Source of the DNA: Riptortus pedestris
Taxonomy: Eukaryota; Arthropoda; Insecta; Hemiptera; Alydidae
Length of the DNA stretch: 64,000 bases
NCBI GenBank assembly: GCA_019009955.1
Contig: CM032230.1
Coordinates: 10,717,501 to 10,781,500 of the forward strand
Reading direction: 5' to 3'
Shown here: positions 22,735 through 35,164 of the stretch, one piece after another
How the letters are laid out: every line of letters begins with the position of its first letter
How positions within the stretch are numbered: position 1 is the stretch's first letter
Position numbers and translations under genes: made by a program
Notes under the pieces: model-generated
Seen by the model: only the letters and a program-made list of their open reading frames with translations
What the model was told of the DNA's origin: nothing
Databases searched by the model: none

Positions 22735-23392
22735 CACTTGAGTTATGAAAAAATGCATGGAACAACAATTGTAGAATTTCAATAGTTTAAGAAGTTTGGT
22801 TCTCCAACATTTTAGGATCCGATTCATTTTAACGGAGAAATTTTGAATTTTCCAATCCCCCCTCTAAAGTCCCAATATTCCAGGTCAGATTTCAGCTACT
22901 AACAAATGTGGTCTTTTGTGTTGAATAAAATAGTTAAATATCCAGTTTGGTATTGATCAAACAGACATTTTCGAGAAAGAACGTAAAATTTTAATTCATG
23001 ACGCCATCACAGAACGACTTTCCATGTATCTCGTATAATAAAGGCCTCTTGAAAACAATATTTGGTATTTAAGCTTCGAATAAAGTGGTTTATTATACAA
23101 TAGTGTATTGTTTATGTGAGTAGGAGTCGATGTTTGTTGAAGGCTGAAAACTAAAACAAGGTACATATCTCGGTTAATATCCTAGATAGGGAAGACATAT
23201 ATATAACAACATTTATAGAAAATTAAATTTGCAATAACATTTTATACACGTTTTCGACACGAAAAAAATGAAAATAAGATTTGTATAATTTCCGCGAACA
23301 CTCAGTGAAATCCAATGTTTCAAATTTTTCGAAATTCGCGTGATGAGTTCAACCTCACTTGCTGGTTTACCTTAAGGGAAATCTGCTAAAAA
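22735..23392 (-). mobile_element. HINE-W two-module copy lacking the 3' hairpin
   Basis: Module B (22735-23015), then module A (23016-23260), then the 5' block and AAGGGAAATCTGCTAAAA at 23375-23392. A short plus-strand 5' remnant (AAATGAAATCGGCTATTGGGG) abuts it at about 23410-23470. Confidence 0.72.
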
Positions 23393-23919
23393 CTGTAAGT
23401 TTTCCTTAAATGAAATCGGCTATTGGGGTTAAACACGACGTGATTTTCGACAAATTTGAAAAATTGAATTCAACGGAATATTCATGGAAATCATAAAATC
23501 TCTTATTTTCTATTTTAACTAAAACGAAATAAAAGAAAACTATTGTCTTAGATTATAATCATATATATTCATTATTTTTATTCTTTATAAATGCCATTAA
23601 ATCGTAATTGGTAATAGTTGCCATATACATTTTACGTATTGCACAGCTATAATGTCACAGTCTGGCTTATCATTTCAATCTAACAAACAATGACCAGGAA
23701 CCCATAAAATCAGGGACCCACCCATATTGTGATTTTCCCTGATTAAAATATTTTTTATTAGTATCCATAGGTAGAGTAATATTTATGTAAGAGAGAATCA
23801 AATGGGTTCCTTGTTGTGTGTTGTGTCATTTGAATTTAAATGGTTTTGGTGGGTCAATGGTTTGAAATTGGTGCCGGTTTTGCGATACAGTATTCCGCGA
23901 GTATTCGGTGGTATAGCAC

Positions 23920-24160
23920 ATATCTTCTCTCCTACTCTGTGTGAATCCGTCCTCCTCTAGGAAACAAGCCAAAATTGACTATTATTGGGCAGCTGTGAGA
24001 TTCCTATAATGAACCCTAGTGTAATGTCCTTCCTGTACATATTATGTACAGGGTATGTATGCTACCCGAGACCTCTTCTTCTGTTTTGTGGTAATCCGTC
24101 CTCCTGACAATACAGGCTGCAGTTTTCTATTATAGGAGAGTGGTGAGACTCCTAATTCCT
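23920..24160 (+). repeat. Diverged tandem pair, period about 148 bp
   Basis: Two segments share CTTCT...CTG, then GTGNNAATCCGTCCTCCT, then a TTTTCTATTAT/TTGACTATTAT block, then GTGAGA(T/C)TCCT. The first is at about 23923-24003 and the second at about 24073-24155. No other copy is seen in the window. Confidence 0.5.
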
Positions 24161-24894
24161 ATTTGAATCTGTTCCATATCCCTATTTCCAGCCTCATCCC
24201 TTTCTTTCCCCTTTTCTTGGTGCAATTGGTGCAGAGGTAAGATTCTTTTATTATAATTTTTTTTATAACCACCAGAGGAGCCTAACTTTTAATGCATTTT
24301 CTCATTGTTTATTCATTACTTTTCATTTACGCGACATTTATACCACAGAGGATCTGAGTTTATGTATTTTTCATCAGTCATTTATTATTTTCATTTTACT
24401 CCCCGCCCTATGGTATTCACTATTATTTACATAGAAATTAATTAACAGCCACGAAAGGACTATTAAAATACATTAGTGGCTCAGGAAGCTGGGGCGCTTG
24501 ACGAAATCAAATGAGTACACCTTCTAATTGGTAAAACAGAGCTAATTTCAGCGCTCGGCTAAATTTCAGTGAACTGTTAATTGGAAACCGGTCCTTTATC
24601 TGTATTTTCATGGTTGAAACCTTACGTTTTTAGAAATGGGTTCACACCTTCAGCTCACATGGCACCTACCCGGCTAACTAGACGGTCCTACAAATAAAAT
24701 ATAATGCTTTTAAATTATTTATTGATATTATTTGTAATTAATCAATGAAAAAATAAAGTCGATAAGCCGGCGTAGGATTGCTGAAACCGACTTTTTACAA
24801 ATGTGCCAGACGAGGATATGACGTAAGGCCATATTTTGTTTATATTTGAAAAATACATTCGTCTAATAGTTGTTTTAAACTGCTTATCAATATG

Positions 24895-25102
24895 CACAGA
24901 TGTCAGTTTCGGTCTGTTTGTGGACAAGAATTTCGGGGGCCAACAAGATGTTCCCAGCGTGTTCCGAAGTTCATTTTGGTACAAGTCGAATGAGCCGGTG
25001 ATAAGCGAGTCGAGCGAGCTGATCCTGGTCGATGAACAAGGTAACGAGTCATATCTGGTTGGGATTCTTGGAGGCAAACTGTCAAGTCGTCGGGAAGGAT
25101 GA
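24895..25102 (+). CDS. Weak exon candidate, unknown protein
   Basis: A local rise in GC coincides with an open + frame that reads FGLFVDKNFGGQQDVPSVF and ESSELILVDEQG, with mostly G or C at third positions, like the catalase exons. It has no ATG in frame, so it would be an internal exon. A CAG precedes it near 24900, and AACAAG followed by GTAACG at 25041 is a fair donor. The opposite strand also has a long open frame (24742-25260, 172 codons), so the reading direction is uncertain. No family is recognised. This could also be an old coding remnant of a mobile element. Confidence 0.22.
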
Positions 25103-25269
25103 CGCTGGCACACCGCTTTCATTATTTTATCTATGGGAAAAGCCGCATGGGATTTCGGCAGAATCTTGGGACTGCCATCTGGGAGGTATCTTGGGTATTT
25201 AAGATTCTGCTTCCTCTCGCTAAAGAACTTCTTGCAAAACACAAGGACATCTTGAAACATAGTTAATCA

Positions 25270-26384
25270 CTGTTCATCCCTATAAACCCCATGAACATAT
25301 GGGTGAGTTCAGATTTCACAGTAGAGTTGGAAGTGAAGAATATTGTGTACTTTGAAAGAACAGAACGTCCAATACTTCACACGTTTTTAAACAAACGGTC
25401 CGTTTCATTACAAGTTTAAAAATTTGTGAACAATTGGACCTCTCTTCTCCCCAAGTAGTTTCAATTCCCTTAGGAAAATTTGGAACAATGTACTTTCATT
25501 GAATAGGAAATAAAATAATAATCTTTTGCTATCAGAAAATATGTGAGGACTTCAAAAATCCATAATAAAACCTCGAAACATCAATAGACATAAAAAGAGA
25601 AAAACTGATAACAATTCTAATCAAAATCCACCAACAAAATGAACAGGGGGAACAATATTCGAACCCTTGAAATCAATGAACTTTTTCTTGGTTATTCTAT
25701 TTCCTAATTTCTTCAATTGTAATTTTTAATCGTCCAGGATTTGCTGAACAAGAAGTTCTTTCGAGCCAAGATTCATTTTTACTAACTTCATGTACACTGT
25801 AAATATAATGTATAATATTTAGATTTAAGTGCTTGTAAATAAAAGCTTTAATTTATTTTTATACTGATATTTATGATTATTGGGTATTCGTAAATTGGAA
25901 GTTTCCATTTCAGATATTAAAAAAAACTGGTTACTTATAAGTATTCAATACTTTTATTTATTAAAATGGTGACTTTTTATTATTATTATTGATCTAGGTG
26001 TAACATTCGACGTACAAATGTGTGTGCATTCGAAGAATCTGAGACTGCAGTTTCGACCAATATATATATATATATATATATATCAGAGCATTCCTGTTTA
26101 TTTTTAATTCAGCACATCATTAAAGAGTCATGTATAATTGTTTCCCAGCTAGAGCAATAACAGTGAAAATATTTAAAGCCCTTTTATGATAACTGCATTT
26201 AAATATAAAGTGTTAATGGGACAAATGTCAATTATTAGCGGCTTGAAGTGAAGAGTAAATTAAATCATGAAAACGTGACATATTACACGCCACAGGTTTC
26301 GAGACTCATGCGGCAATCCTGAAATTAAAACAACAAATAAATAACTATATAATTAAAAAGCTTAAGTCCTCTTTAAAGCGGGGG
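25270..26384. other. No gene recognised
   Basis: AT-rich sequence without a convincing frame. A (TA)n tract lies at 26059-26084. HINE-W remnants begin at about 26385. Confidence 0.3.
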
Positions 26385-27010
26385 AATATTGAAGGCTAAA
26401 AAATAGGAAGTACGAAAACTCCCATAATATTACCTAGGAAAACATGTCTCAAGCAAGAATTGTAGAGCATCAAGAGCTCAACAAGATTGGATCTATAACA
26501 TATATCGATACGATTCATAATAACGAAGGTAGCTTGTCCCTCTTATCTTGAAGATAGCTTGTAATAAAGATTATCCTTCCCTCTAAATTCTCCTTTTCTA
26601 GTCCGATTTCAGACATTAACGACTATTACCTTTAGTGCAGAGTGAAATGGTAAAATATTGATTATATTTGAGATCAAAAAATATTTTAGAGATAGGACGT
26701 AAAATTTTAATGTAAATTTGATGGTTTCTAACAATTTTTCCATTCCACTTATTATAACAGAAATATATTGAATGCTCGAAACACACCTCCCACTGGTCCG
26801 ATTTCGGCTATTAACGAACTTGAACTTAATGTAAAAAAAAGTTTAAATATCGGGTTTAATAACAATCAGACGAAAATTGCGAACGCTAGAGGCTTAACTG
26901 CATATACATACATATATAGTTTCGAAGGGATCCGGAGTAGCATAGGACATCTGAAGAAATGTTTTGACACTTCGGAGTACAAACCTCAATAGCTGATTTC
27001 CTTTGAAGTC
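26385..27010 (-). mobile_element. HINE-W two-module copy, diverged
   Basis: Module B remnants (TATTGAAGGCTAAAAAAT, GTCCGATTTCAGACATTAACG) are followed by module A (CACTGGTCCGATTTCGGC, AATTGCGAACGCTAGAG) and the 5' block AACCTCAATAGCTGATTTCC. The palindrome is degraded. Confidence 0.7.
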
Positions 27011-27727
27011 CTTAAGAAGTCCTTCTTATATTTTCGCAGAGCAAAAAGACTAACAGAATTATGAGCTTTTCGGACAGATATAAAAATACTCGAACTGCCT
27101 TAAAATTTCAAGTATCCTACGAAATTCTTAAATTCCATTTTGATCCTGTAATGATTAAAAGAAAACTCTAGAATGGAGTTAAAATCCCTGGAGCAAAACA
27201 GAATCATGGGGCTTCCTCCAATGACATTGCTGCGTTGGAAGGGATAAAAGGGATTTATTTGTTTTGGTGAAAACATTAAAGTAAGATAAGAAACCTCTTG
27301 TTTACAAACCTCAGGAACAATGGCCATTAAATTAGTCTGTAGACATTTCTCTTTCATTTTCGTCCTACATCGCTCAGCGAGTTGTGAAATATTCAAGTCC
27401 TTCAGTAATTTTTTTATCAATGAAATCTGAGGAATTGTGTGTTTTAAAAATATAAACCTGGGCATTATGCTTCCAAAACCTTTCGAAACAGTATTATAGC
27501 AGTTAATGAATGAACAGTATTCCTGGGGTTCTCAATGTTCCAATTTATCAATTCAAGTCTAGTGGGTGAATCATGTGGAAGTCCAAAACAAATTCGGCGC
27601 ATTAAAGGCTTTAGTTTATGATAATCCAGATCAGACAAGTAGAGAACTTTCCAAATATGATTTTTTTTCGTTATACAAAAATTTTGGCTGTAATAGATTC
27701 TTTCAACGTGTTGGAAATAAAAAAAAA
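27011..27727. other. Unclassified sequence with two minus-strand open frames
   Basis: Frames of 121 codons (27100-27465) and 107 codons (27465-27788) lie end to end on the minus strand, but neither shows a domain I recognise. The last 90 bp (27640-27727) match sequence at about 33530-33600 in reverse orientation, so at least that part is repeat. The frames may derive from an unknown mobile element. Confidence 0.3.
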
Positions 27728-28590
27728 AGCCCTTCACGTAGGGGGACTCTGTAGAGCAACTATTTTTCCACAGGATGGCATGACACACTACAGACCTCTT
27801 ATCACTATATAATTTCTATTTCGAAGTAAAACTCCGATAAGTAGAAGAGGGGGTTTACTGGCGGCTGAAAACAAGGAAATAGAATAACTCGCTTAACATT
27901 TGTGTAACAAAAAAATGTACAAAACAATAATTGTAGAACATCAATAGTTAAACGAGATTTTTCCTATATCATTTCTTTGATCCGACACACGAGAACGGAG
28001 ATATTTTGAATTATCGAGTCCCCTGTCATCCATACCGCGTCAGATTTCAGCCACCAAAGAATATGATCATTAATGCTGAATGAAACTTAAATATCGAGAA
28101 TCGTTTAGACCGCAAAATCATATTTGATGAGGTCATCACATTAGTGAAAATATGAAGATATTTCCATGTGTCTCAAATTCAATGAAAACAATATTTGGTA
28201 TTTATGATTCGAATAAGCGAAGTGGTTCATGATATTACACCTTATTATTAATATGGCATGAGGAGGAGTGGGGGTTTACTAAAGCCAAATAACTAAAAAA
28301 TCCAAATATCTTGGTTAATAACCCAGATAGTGAGAAAGTGTATTTAACAACACATATAAACAATTAAATTTACAGTAATACTCGTTTTGCATTATTTTAC
28401 GATCCGTCTTTTAATAAAGCAGATATTCCAAATTTTAGAAACTCCCCCTTATAAGTCCCCCTTCCCAGCCTAAACTAACTTAATCTTCAGTTTTACATGA
28501 AACGCTTATATACCAAGTTTGGTAATGATAAGGGTAGGGTCGATGGACAATTGTGGAAATATCGTCATGAGTAAAACCCCAATAGCTGAA
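27728..28590 (-). mobile_element. HINE-W two-module copy
   Basis: The diverged 3' end (an A-run, then CCCTTCACGTAGGGGGACTC) is followed by module B (27830-28110), module A (28140-28520) and a truncated 5' block ending AACCCCAATAGCTGAA at about 28588. The TA tract and hairpin region are deleted. Confidence 0.75.
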
Positions 28591-29021
28591 AGAATAACGG
28601 GACTAGAGGATCCAAAGTATCCATTTAGTCGAATGATATTTAGTGTAAAGCTACACGATTTTCTTTGTATTTGCAACGATATTGATTCATTTTTGTACCG
28701 TTATAAACAATCAGTGTGGGATACGATAACGGCTGGAATAGGCGGGCAATGGTTCGAGCATAGTCTAAAAAAGTTGGGAGCCTTTATTGCACCAAAAAGA
28801 GAGATAATGACAATAGCTTACTGAGTGTTTCACAAGTGTAATTCATTGCAATTTAAAAAAAAATGTTTGAGAATATTACAGAAACTTACAAATTTCAAAA
28901 CCATTAAAGGGAAATTAACCAGAACCCTGTGTAAAGGACGAAAATTATGCCGCTCTGGCAGCATCTAACTTTATTTTTCTCTGTAATTAAGAGCCTCGTT
29001 GGCCGTTGGTAAATATGTTTT
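28591..29021. other. No gene recognised
   Basis: An open + frame (28519-28824) starts inside the HINE-W 5' block and runs out of it. It has no recognised motif and is most likely incidental. Confidence 0.3.
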
Positions 29022-29396
29022 AGCAGATTTTCCTTAAGAGACATACGCTATTGAGGTCGTGCTCATAAAGCAATTTTCGAAATGTCCATCGATCCTACCC
29101 AGGAGATGACGAAAATGAGGTCTGTTCAAAACTGTATATATATATATATATATATATTTGCCTGTTACCGATATAGATAATTAATATATAGATATTTGCA
29201 TTTTTTAGATTTCGGTCTTCAGTAAACCCCCACTCCTACTTATCTCATATTAACAATATTCAATTATGTTATGAAGCACAATATTTAAAGCTTAAATACC
29301 AAATATTGTTCTTTTAAGTTTTGAGATAAATGCAAATACGTGACGCACGTGAGAAATCTGCTTAGTTGACGCAGCACCTGCGTGACGGAATTTTTA
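29022..29396 (+). mobile_element. HINE-W, short complete copy
   Basis: TTAGCAGATTTTCCTTAAG at 29024 and GACGCAGCACCTGCGTGACGG at 29370 are the two ends. A (TA)n tract lies at about 29136-29158. Most of module A is deleted, leaving about 375 bp. Confidence 0.85.
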
Positions 29397-30227
29397 TGGT
29401 TAAAGAATATTGGCATTTCATATGTTCCAACTCAATAGACGGCCAAATCTGTCAACCACAGCGTATAGACTGTTATGGTTTCAGATTGACAAATATCTTT
29501 AGGTCCAGGACTTACGCGCTACAAAAGATGGAAGTAGTCAGCTGTGTGATATCTCTAAAACTATGATAGGAGCTGTGAGAAGCCTTCAGCTGAGAAATTG
29601 ACAAATGTAGCAAGATGGCGAGGTGTGGACTAGAGTGACCGATACAAATGACTGCTCATCAAGATGGCAATCTGCAGCGAGGTAGATGCCTATCTCTCTC
29701 AGCGAAGCAATCTTCGAAGCAGAGATAAATTTGACGGAAGAGGATTGCTAAGTGGCTGTGCTTTGATGTTATCGCCGTGCCGCCTTGGCCACGTCTATCC
29801 ACGGCCTTCCCTCTGCCCCGCGTGGCTCGGTCTAGCGTGACATTAAAATTATTCTTAATCGCCTCCATACGTCACCTGGACCTTTCTACTGTCTACATCT
29901 GTCTATTTGGGTATTTAGCACAGGTAATTTTTGGGAGTCTTATCGTTAGCATCATGTTGTGAAATATTGTTTGTGAAGATAAATCCTTCACGCAATAAGA
30001 TAAACGCAGAGAGGAAACCATCGCCTGGGAAAACTAGCGTTTCGCGTGACTCCAACAATTACGTGCACTATCAATGAGAACTTAATTATTTATAGAGGTA
30101 TAAAATTTTCTTTGGTCATGTACTGTACTACGCTCTAGGTTACTGTTATACTATTCAAATATGGGATTCCAAGGTAGAATTCATTAGAGATGTAGGGGAA
30201 AGCGGGATACTCTGTCACAATTTGATT
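29397..30227. other. Unique-looking, higher GC near 29700-29900
   Basis: No domain is recognised in the short frames on either strand. The stretch is free of HINE-W and SINE sequence and may be old single-copy DNA. Confidence 0.3.
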
Positions 30228-30358
30228 TTAGCAGATTTCCCTTAAGGGAACTCAGCCATTGAGGTCGTACCATGACGCAATTTTCGAAACATTTCTTCAA
30301 ATGTCCATCGATCCTACCAAGGAAACGAAAATGAGGTCCGCTCAAAATTGTCTGTATG

Positions 30359-30419
<61 letters not shown>

Positions 30420-30620
30420 TAACTGAGATATTTGCATTTTTCAGTTTTTGGTCTTCATCAGACCCGTCATGTCACATAAACAGTACTCTGTTATATAATA
30501 GAGCACTTTATTCAAAGCTTAAATACGTAATGTTGTTTTCAAAAGACCTTTATTATACGAGATAGAAGCAAATGCGTTCTGTTGGTCCCCCACCGTCTTA
30601 AGTGATTATTTCTTTCTGAC
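30228..30620 (+). mobile_element. HINE-W, 3'-truncated, long TA tract
   Basis: TTTTAGCAGATTTCCCTTAAG and the 5' block lead to a TA tract of about 55 bp at 30365-30418, then directly to the end of module A. The terminal hairpin is missing. The poly-Tyr/Ile open frame here is a microsatellite artefact. Confidence 0.8.
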
Positions 30621-30701
30621 ACCCGATACACTGTAGACTCTCCAATACCTTAAACAAAATATTCAGGCTCCGAGTAAGTATCTAATACGTGTTTAAAGAT
30701 T

Positions 30702-30920
30702 TTAGCAGAAATCGGCTATGGAGGTTGTCCTCACGACGAGATTTTCGGAAATATTTTGTCGGAATTTTGTCCAAGTATCGTACTCAGGAAATCACGAAAA
30801 TGAAACCTATGTATATATTTGTGTGTTAACGCTATAGCGGTTGCAATTTTTATTTGATAGTTCCAAACAACGTTTTTAAAGAACAACAACGTTTTTAAAC
30901 GTTAAGAGTTATTGATGAAA
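30702..30920 (+). mobile_element. HINE-W 5' fragment
   Basis: TTTTAGCAGAAATCGGCTATGG, TGAGATTTTCGG-like block, GTGTGTTAACGCTATAGCGG and GCAATTTTTATTTGAT follow in the correct order. The sequence then departs from the family after a repeated AACAACGTTTTTAAA. Confidence 0.7.
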
Positions 30921-31271
30921 AATTGCCAAACATAGGTTTTAGGAGCCTCTCCCGAAAACTGTGAGTGATGAGTCAGAAGAGGGCATGAAAACATTTATTT
31001 TTTTTTTGAGGACCAGTGTAATTAAATTGTTAGACATATTACATAATAGAGTAAAAATTATCATTTAAATGATCATCGTTCAAAGAAAAATTTCGAAATT
31101 AAAAGAGCAAAACTACCTTAGGTGAAGGAACATTAATATTCGTTTAAAAATGAATTCAATAAGAGGAATAAACAGTCAAGGATAATAAGCATTAAACAAA
31201 TTGGAAAATAAGCTGGTCTAATCAAACTTAAGTTACAAAAAAAAGTTCTACATTAATTCGTTTTCATTACT

Positions 31272-31444
31272 ATTATTTATTAACTTCCACTTTTAGAAAC
31301 TACGGGTAATTCGGACGGGTTATCTACAGGTTACAACTCCTTCCTAGCTAGGCTGGGACTAAGGATTTTATTTAACGAGTTCGTCAACAATAAATTCCTA
31401 TTGCCCAGGCAGGAATCGAACTCGCCACCCTAGGTTTACCATGT
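31272..31444 (-). mobile_element. SINE, lacking the A-box head
   Basis: The sense strand shows GAGTTCGATTCCTGCC (B box), the body with GGTAACCTG-like sequence, and a TTAATAAATAATAG tail. It stops at CATGGTAAACC, so the first third of the head is missing. Confidence 0.75.
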
Positions 31445-31651
31445 ATTCATACAGTTCTCGTTCGCTTTCTACCTAAGCGTTTTCAGGCATATAGAACAAA
31501 GAACCAAGCCCACACTTTACTTGTGCCCACTCTTAACACCTGGTGAAAAGACTGGCCACATGGCACGTTACTACCTCCAAACAAACGGGATAAGAGTCTC
31601 TCCTCTGAGATCTAAGCACAAACTACTGAAAAACTCATTTAGTTTGGACAA

Positions 31652-32534
31652 TAAAAAACCGTCTGTCAGGAAGGGGCTGCGTAAACTAAGCCGATTTCCT
31701 AAGTGAAGTTTTACAACAGATAAATCTACATACTGCTAGCAAATACACCACCTTGAGTGAATAAATACAAACGCCATTGTATACAAGAGCCAGCCAACCT
31801 CTGAGATCTTAACAGATATAAATATTCTAGACCGGAAATTAAAACCATTACTGAAATATATTTAAATATAACATATAAATTTCATTATAAACTGTTTACT
31901 ATAGCTAGTGTTGTAATTTACAGTGAATGAGAATAATGTTTATCTCAATCACTCAAATTTTATTAATCCAAGAATAATAGAAGGGGGGAGGGCAACAGAA
32001 CGTATTTGCATTTACCTCACAACGTAAAAGTTCAATGAAAACAATATTTTGTATTTAACTTTGTAATGAAATGGTTCATGATATAACAGTTTATTAATAA
32101 TATAACATGAGTAGGAGTGAGGACTTACCGAAAGCCAACAACTATAAAATCCAAATATCTCGGTTCATATTCATGATAAAGAAAATATGTATAGAACAAA
32201 ATTTACAGACCATACAATTTGCACTAGGATTGGTTCTATATAATTTTTCGATCCGTCGCCTAGTAACAGATATTTCGAAAATTCTCCACTCTAACATCCA
32301 CCCACTGACCCGATTTCAGCCGTTAACGATCATGATCTCTCTTTTTACATAAAACGTTTAAATATGGAGTTTGGCAACGATCAAGCAAAAATTGCACACA
32401 CATGCATAAATATCATTTGAGCAAACCTCATTTTCGTCATCTCCTTGGTAGAATCGATGGACAATTGAAGAAAAATTCGCGTCATGAGTACGGCCCCAAT
32501 AGCTGATTTCTCATAAGAGAAACCTGCCAAAATT
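31652..32534 (-). mobile_element. HINE-W, full-length diverged copy
   Basis: 3' end ACCGTCTGTCAGGAAGGGGC and GCGTAAACTAAGCCGATTTCC, the 4131-type 3' block, module A, the 5' block and AGAGAAACCTGCCAAAA at 32518-32534. The TA tract is nearly absent. Confidence 0.8.
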
Positions 32535-32535
32535 C

Positions 32536-33242
32536 AATGAGTAGAAGTGTGGGTTTACTTACGGTTGATAAGAAGAAAGTACAAGAAACTCGCTTAATAC
32601 TTAATCTTCAAAAGAAACGTATAACAATTGTAGAACATCAATAATTCAAGCATGATTGGTTCAAATTTAAACATTTTCGTGTAAAGAACGTAAAATCTCA
32701 ATTGACGGTCGCCACATAATTTCATTTATTATTTATTTATTTATTTCCATGTATCTCACATGATATTTAACATTGGAAGGAATTAGTGTATAATATAGCA
32801 GCTTATCGTTGATATGATACATGAGCAGGAGTGGGGGTTTGATGAAGGCTGAAAACTAAAATATCTAAATATCTAGCATAACAGTCAAAATATAGAACAA
32901 TGATATGACAGCTTTTATAGAATATTGCATTTGCAATAAAATTTGATCGAAAAATTTTTCGATCCCGCTCATAATAACAGAGATATTTTGAATTTTCTAA
33001 ATCCCCCTTCTCACTGGTCGAATATCAGCCATTAACGTATTTGATCGTTAGTGCTGAATGAGTATCGTATAAATGAAATAAACATTTTCTAGTCAAAACT
33101 CTAAAATAATAATTGGTGACTACATATTTCCTTGTATCTCACACAGTAAATGTAGAATGAGAACAGTATTTGATATTAAATCTTCTAATAAAGTGGTTTA
33201 TCATATAGCAGCTTATTGTTGACGAAAACTGAAAAATGCATA
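32536..33242 (-). mobile_element. Chain of HINE-W body modules
   Basis: Body modules follow without ends: a module B tail (AATGAGTAGAAGTGTGGG), then a piece with ACGTAAAATCTCAATTG, then GAGCAGGAGTGGGGGTTTG and a further module with CACTGGTCGAATATCAGCC, then another GTATCTCACACAG block. At least three module boundaries can be counted, more than in a normal two-module copy. Confidence 0.65.
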
Positions 33243-33730
33243 TATCTCCGTTATCTTGGGTCGGAACGAAAAAATGTTATAGAACCAATCTTGTATAACT
33301 GATTGATGATCTACAATTATTGTTCCATACACTTTTTCTAACACAAATATTAAGCAAGGTATTGGTACTTTCTTGTTTTGAGCGTTCAGTAAATCACAAC
33401 TTATCTGATTTTAATTTGGAAATAGGAATTATGCAGTGGGAAGAGATGTGTAGTGTGTCATGCCATTTTGTGGGAAATCTGCTTTGTCTACAGAGTCCCA
33501 GCGAGAAGGACTTTGTTTGTTCCCAGCACCTTGAAGGAATTGTATAACAGACAAAATTTTGGTATAACGAAGAAAACAATCTTTAGTAAATCTCTACTTG
33601 TACTAACAGGATTTCATTTTAGAAATAGAAAATATTTTGGTAGAAATCAAATAGTGTGCCGTACCAGCTCGTGGGAAATCTGCTTAGTTTACCCAGCTCT
33701 TGTGCAAAGGGCTCTTCGGTATCCACGCCA
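33243..33730 (+). mobile_element. Two nested HINE-W 3' ends
   Basis: A module B tail runs to GTGGGAAATCTGCTTTGTC and AGTCCCAGCGAGAAGGAC at 33470-33515. About 85 bp that are not HINE-W follow. A second module B tail then ends with GTGGGAAATCTGCTTAGTTT and ACCCAGCTCTTGTGC at 33675-33715. Confidence 0.65.
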
Positions 33731-34423
33731 ATTGGCTTACTGTTGTTTATATTCATTTTCATACAATATTTATTTTTTTGGGAACCCTAGTCTCAATCCG
33801 TAGTAAAGCGTCAAGCCTACCAACACAGCTAATTCATATTAAACGTTGTACATACTAATTCGAAGAAGATTTTATTCACCATCATACTCCGATAGAAGGT
33901 CCTCGCCTGTTCATTATCAAGGCCTACAAAGCAGGTCGACTTCAGTGGCCAAATATTCACATTTTGCCTAATAGTGTTTCTTGTCCCGAATTGCAGCCAT
34001 CTATCTTCAGCCAACAACCACAGGTAACCAGCCATGTTAGGGTATTTTTTTTTTCTGTAATACGAAAATATATTTGTCCACTATTATATTAAAATTTATA
34101 TGGCAAACAGTTTGCTAAAAATCATTTTTGAATCGAAGTCAACATGTTGAATATATTTGGAGAATTTCGAGAGAAACTCCCTCTTAAATATACCATAGAA
34201 AATCAGGGAGCGTTAAAAATGGAAGGTGTGTGAGCTATCGCTGCAACATGTTGCATATTGCACCGATCTTGAGTCTGGCTGCACTTCTAGATGCTTTCCC
34301 CCTGCACGTAGCTGCAGCCACACCGCAAATGACAGCTAGGTCGCTCCACGTTCTGATTCACTGCCCAATCAATGGCTCCTTTCAAATTAGCCATCATTTC
34401 CCAACTTTTAATATCACTCTTCC
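33731..34423. other. No gene recognised
   Basis: A 68-codon minus-strand frame (33829-34035) and the start of a + frame at 34230 have no known motif. No shared repeat is seen. Confidence 0.3.
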
Positions 34424-34986
34424 CTTAAGGGAAATCAACTATTGGGGCAGTACTAAAGACGTGATTTTAGAAATGTCCAACGGGCCTATCCAGGAGACAA
34501 CCAAAACGAGGTCAAAACTAAATATACACACACACACGCAAATATCTCGGTTAGTATTCACGAAGGGGAAAACGTTTATAAAACGTTAGATTTTCAATGA
34601 GATTAGTTATATTCAATGTGCAATTTCTTTTTACTTTATTTTTTCTATACACAATATCGTTTCCTAGATAAAAACTGGTATGCCATTGAACTGTTTCAGG
34701 AATCACTGTATTAAACAGTTCTCTTGTTTTCTCTTTTTTCAGTTTGCTTTTATGTACACACCCGGTTAATGAGCGTTGCGGAACTCATTTAAATAAATAA
34801 ACATATTCAATGTTGTATATCCGACGAATAGTAACGGAGATATTTTGAATTTTCGAAATCCACCCCGTCCGACTAGCCGTTAACGAGTTTGATTTTCAGT
34901 TTTATTGTACAGAAACAGCATAAATATCGCGTTTGGTAACGATCAAACAAAAATTGTGGCTGTTAGAGCGTTATCTGACAAATGTG

Positions 34987-35033
<47 letters not shown>
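34424..35033. mobile_element. HINE-W fragments in both orientations
   Basis: A plus 5' end (CCCTTAAGGGAAATCAACTATTG at 34424) joins a minus module A piece near 34540 and a second minus module A with GTAACGATCAAACAAAAATTG at 34805-34980. A TA tract of about 33 bp follows (35000-35032). Confidence 0.65.
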
Positions 35034-35034
<1 letters not shown>

Positions 35035-35164
35035 AGAACAAAACAAGCTGCCCTTCTTCTGACAGGTTCCCATCAGGGACAGCCTCCTAATCTGCCTAAG
35101 TGAGTAATATTAAAAAAAAAAAGATTTATTTTCCATTTATTATTTTTAAAAGAAGAAATTGCAA

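Noticed and set aside
24742..25260. 172-codon minus-strand frame as a gene
   Set aside because: No recognisable domain and a composition that does not look like a globular protein. The opposite strand has better third-position bias. Kept only as part of a finding.
27566..27660. Possible mariner transposase fragment (LKALVYDNPDQTSREL)
   Set aside because: Only about 16 residues resemble the mariner helix-turn-helix region, with no supporting sequence on either side. Part of the same stretch matches the HINE-W module B tail and the repeat at 33530, so the likeness is probably chance.
30356..30565. Frame with alternating Tyr-Ile
   Set aside because: It is a translation of the TA microsatellite in a HINE-W copy.
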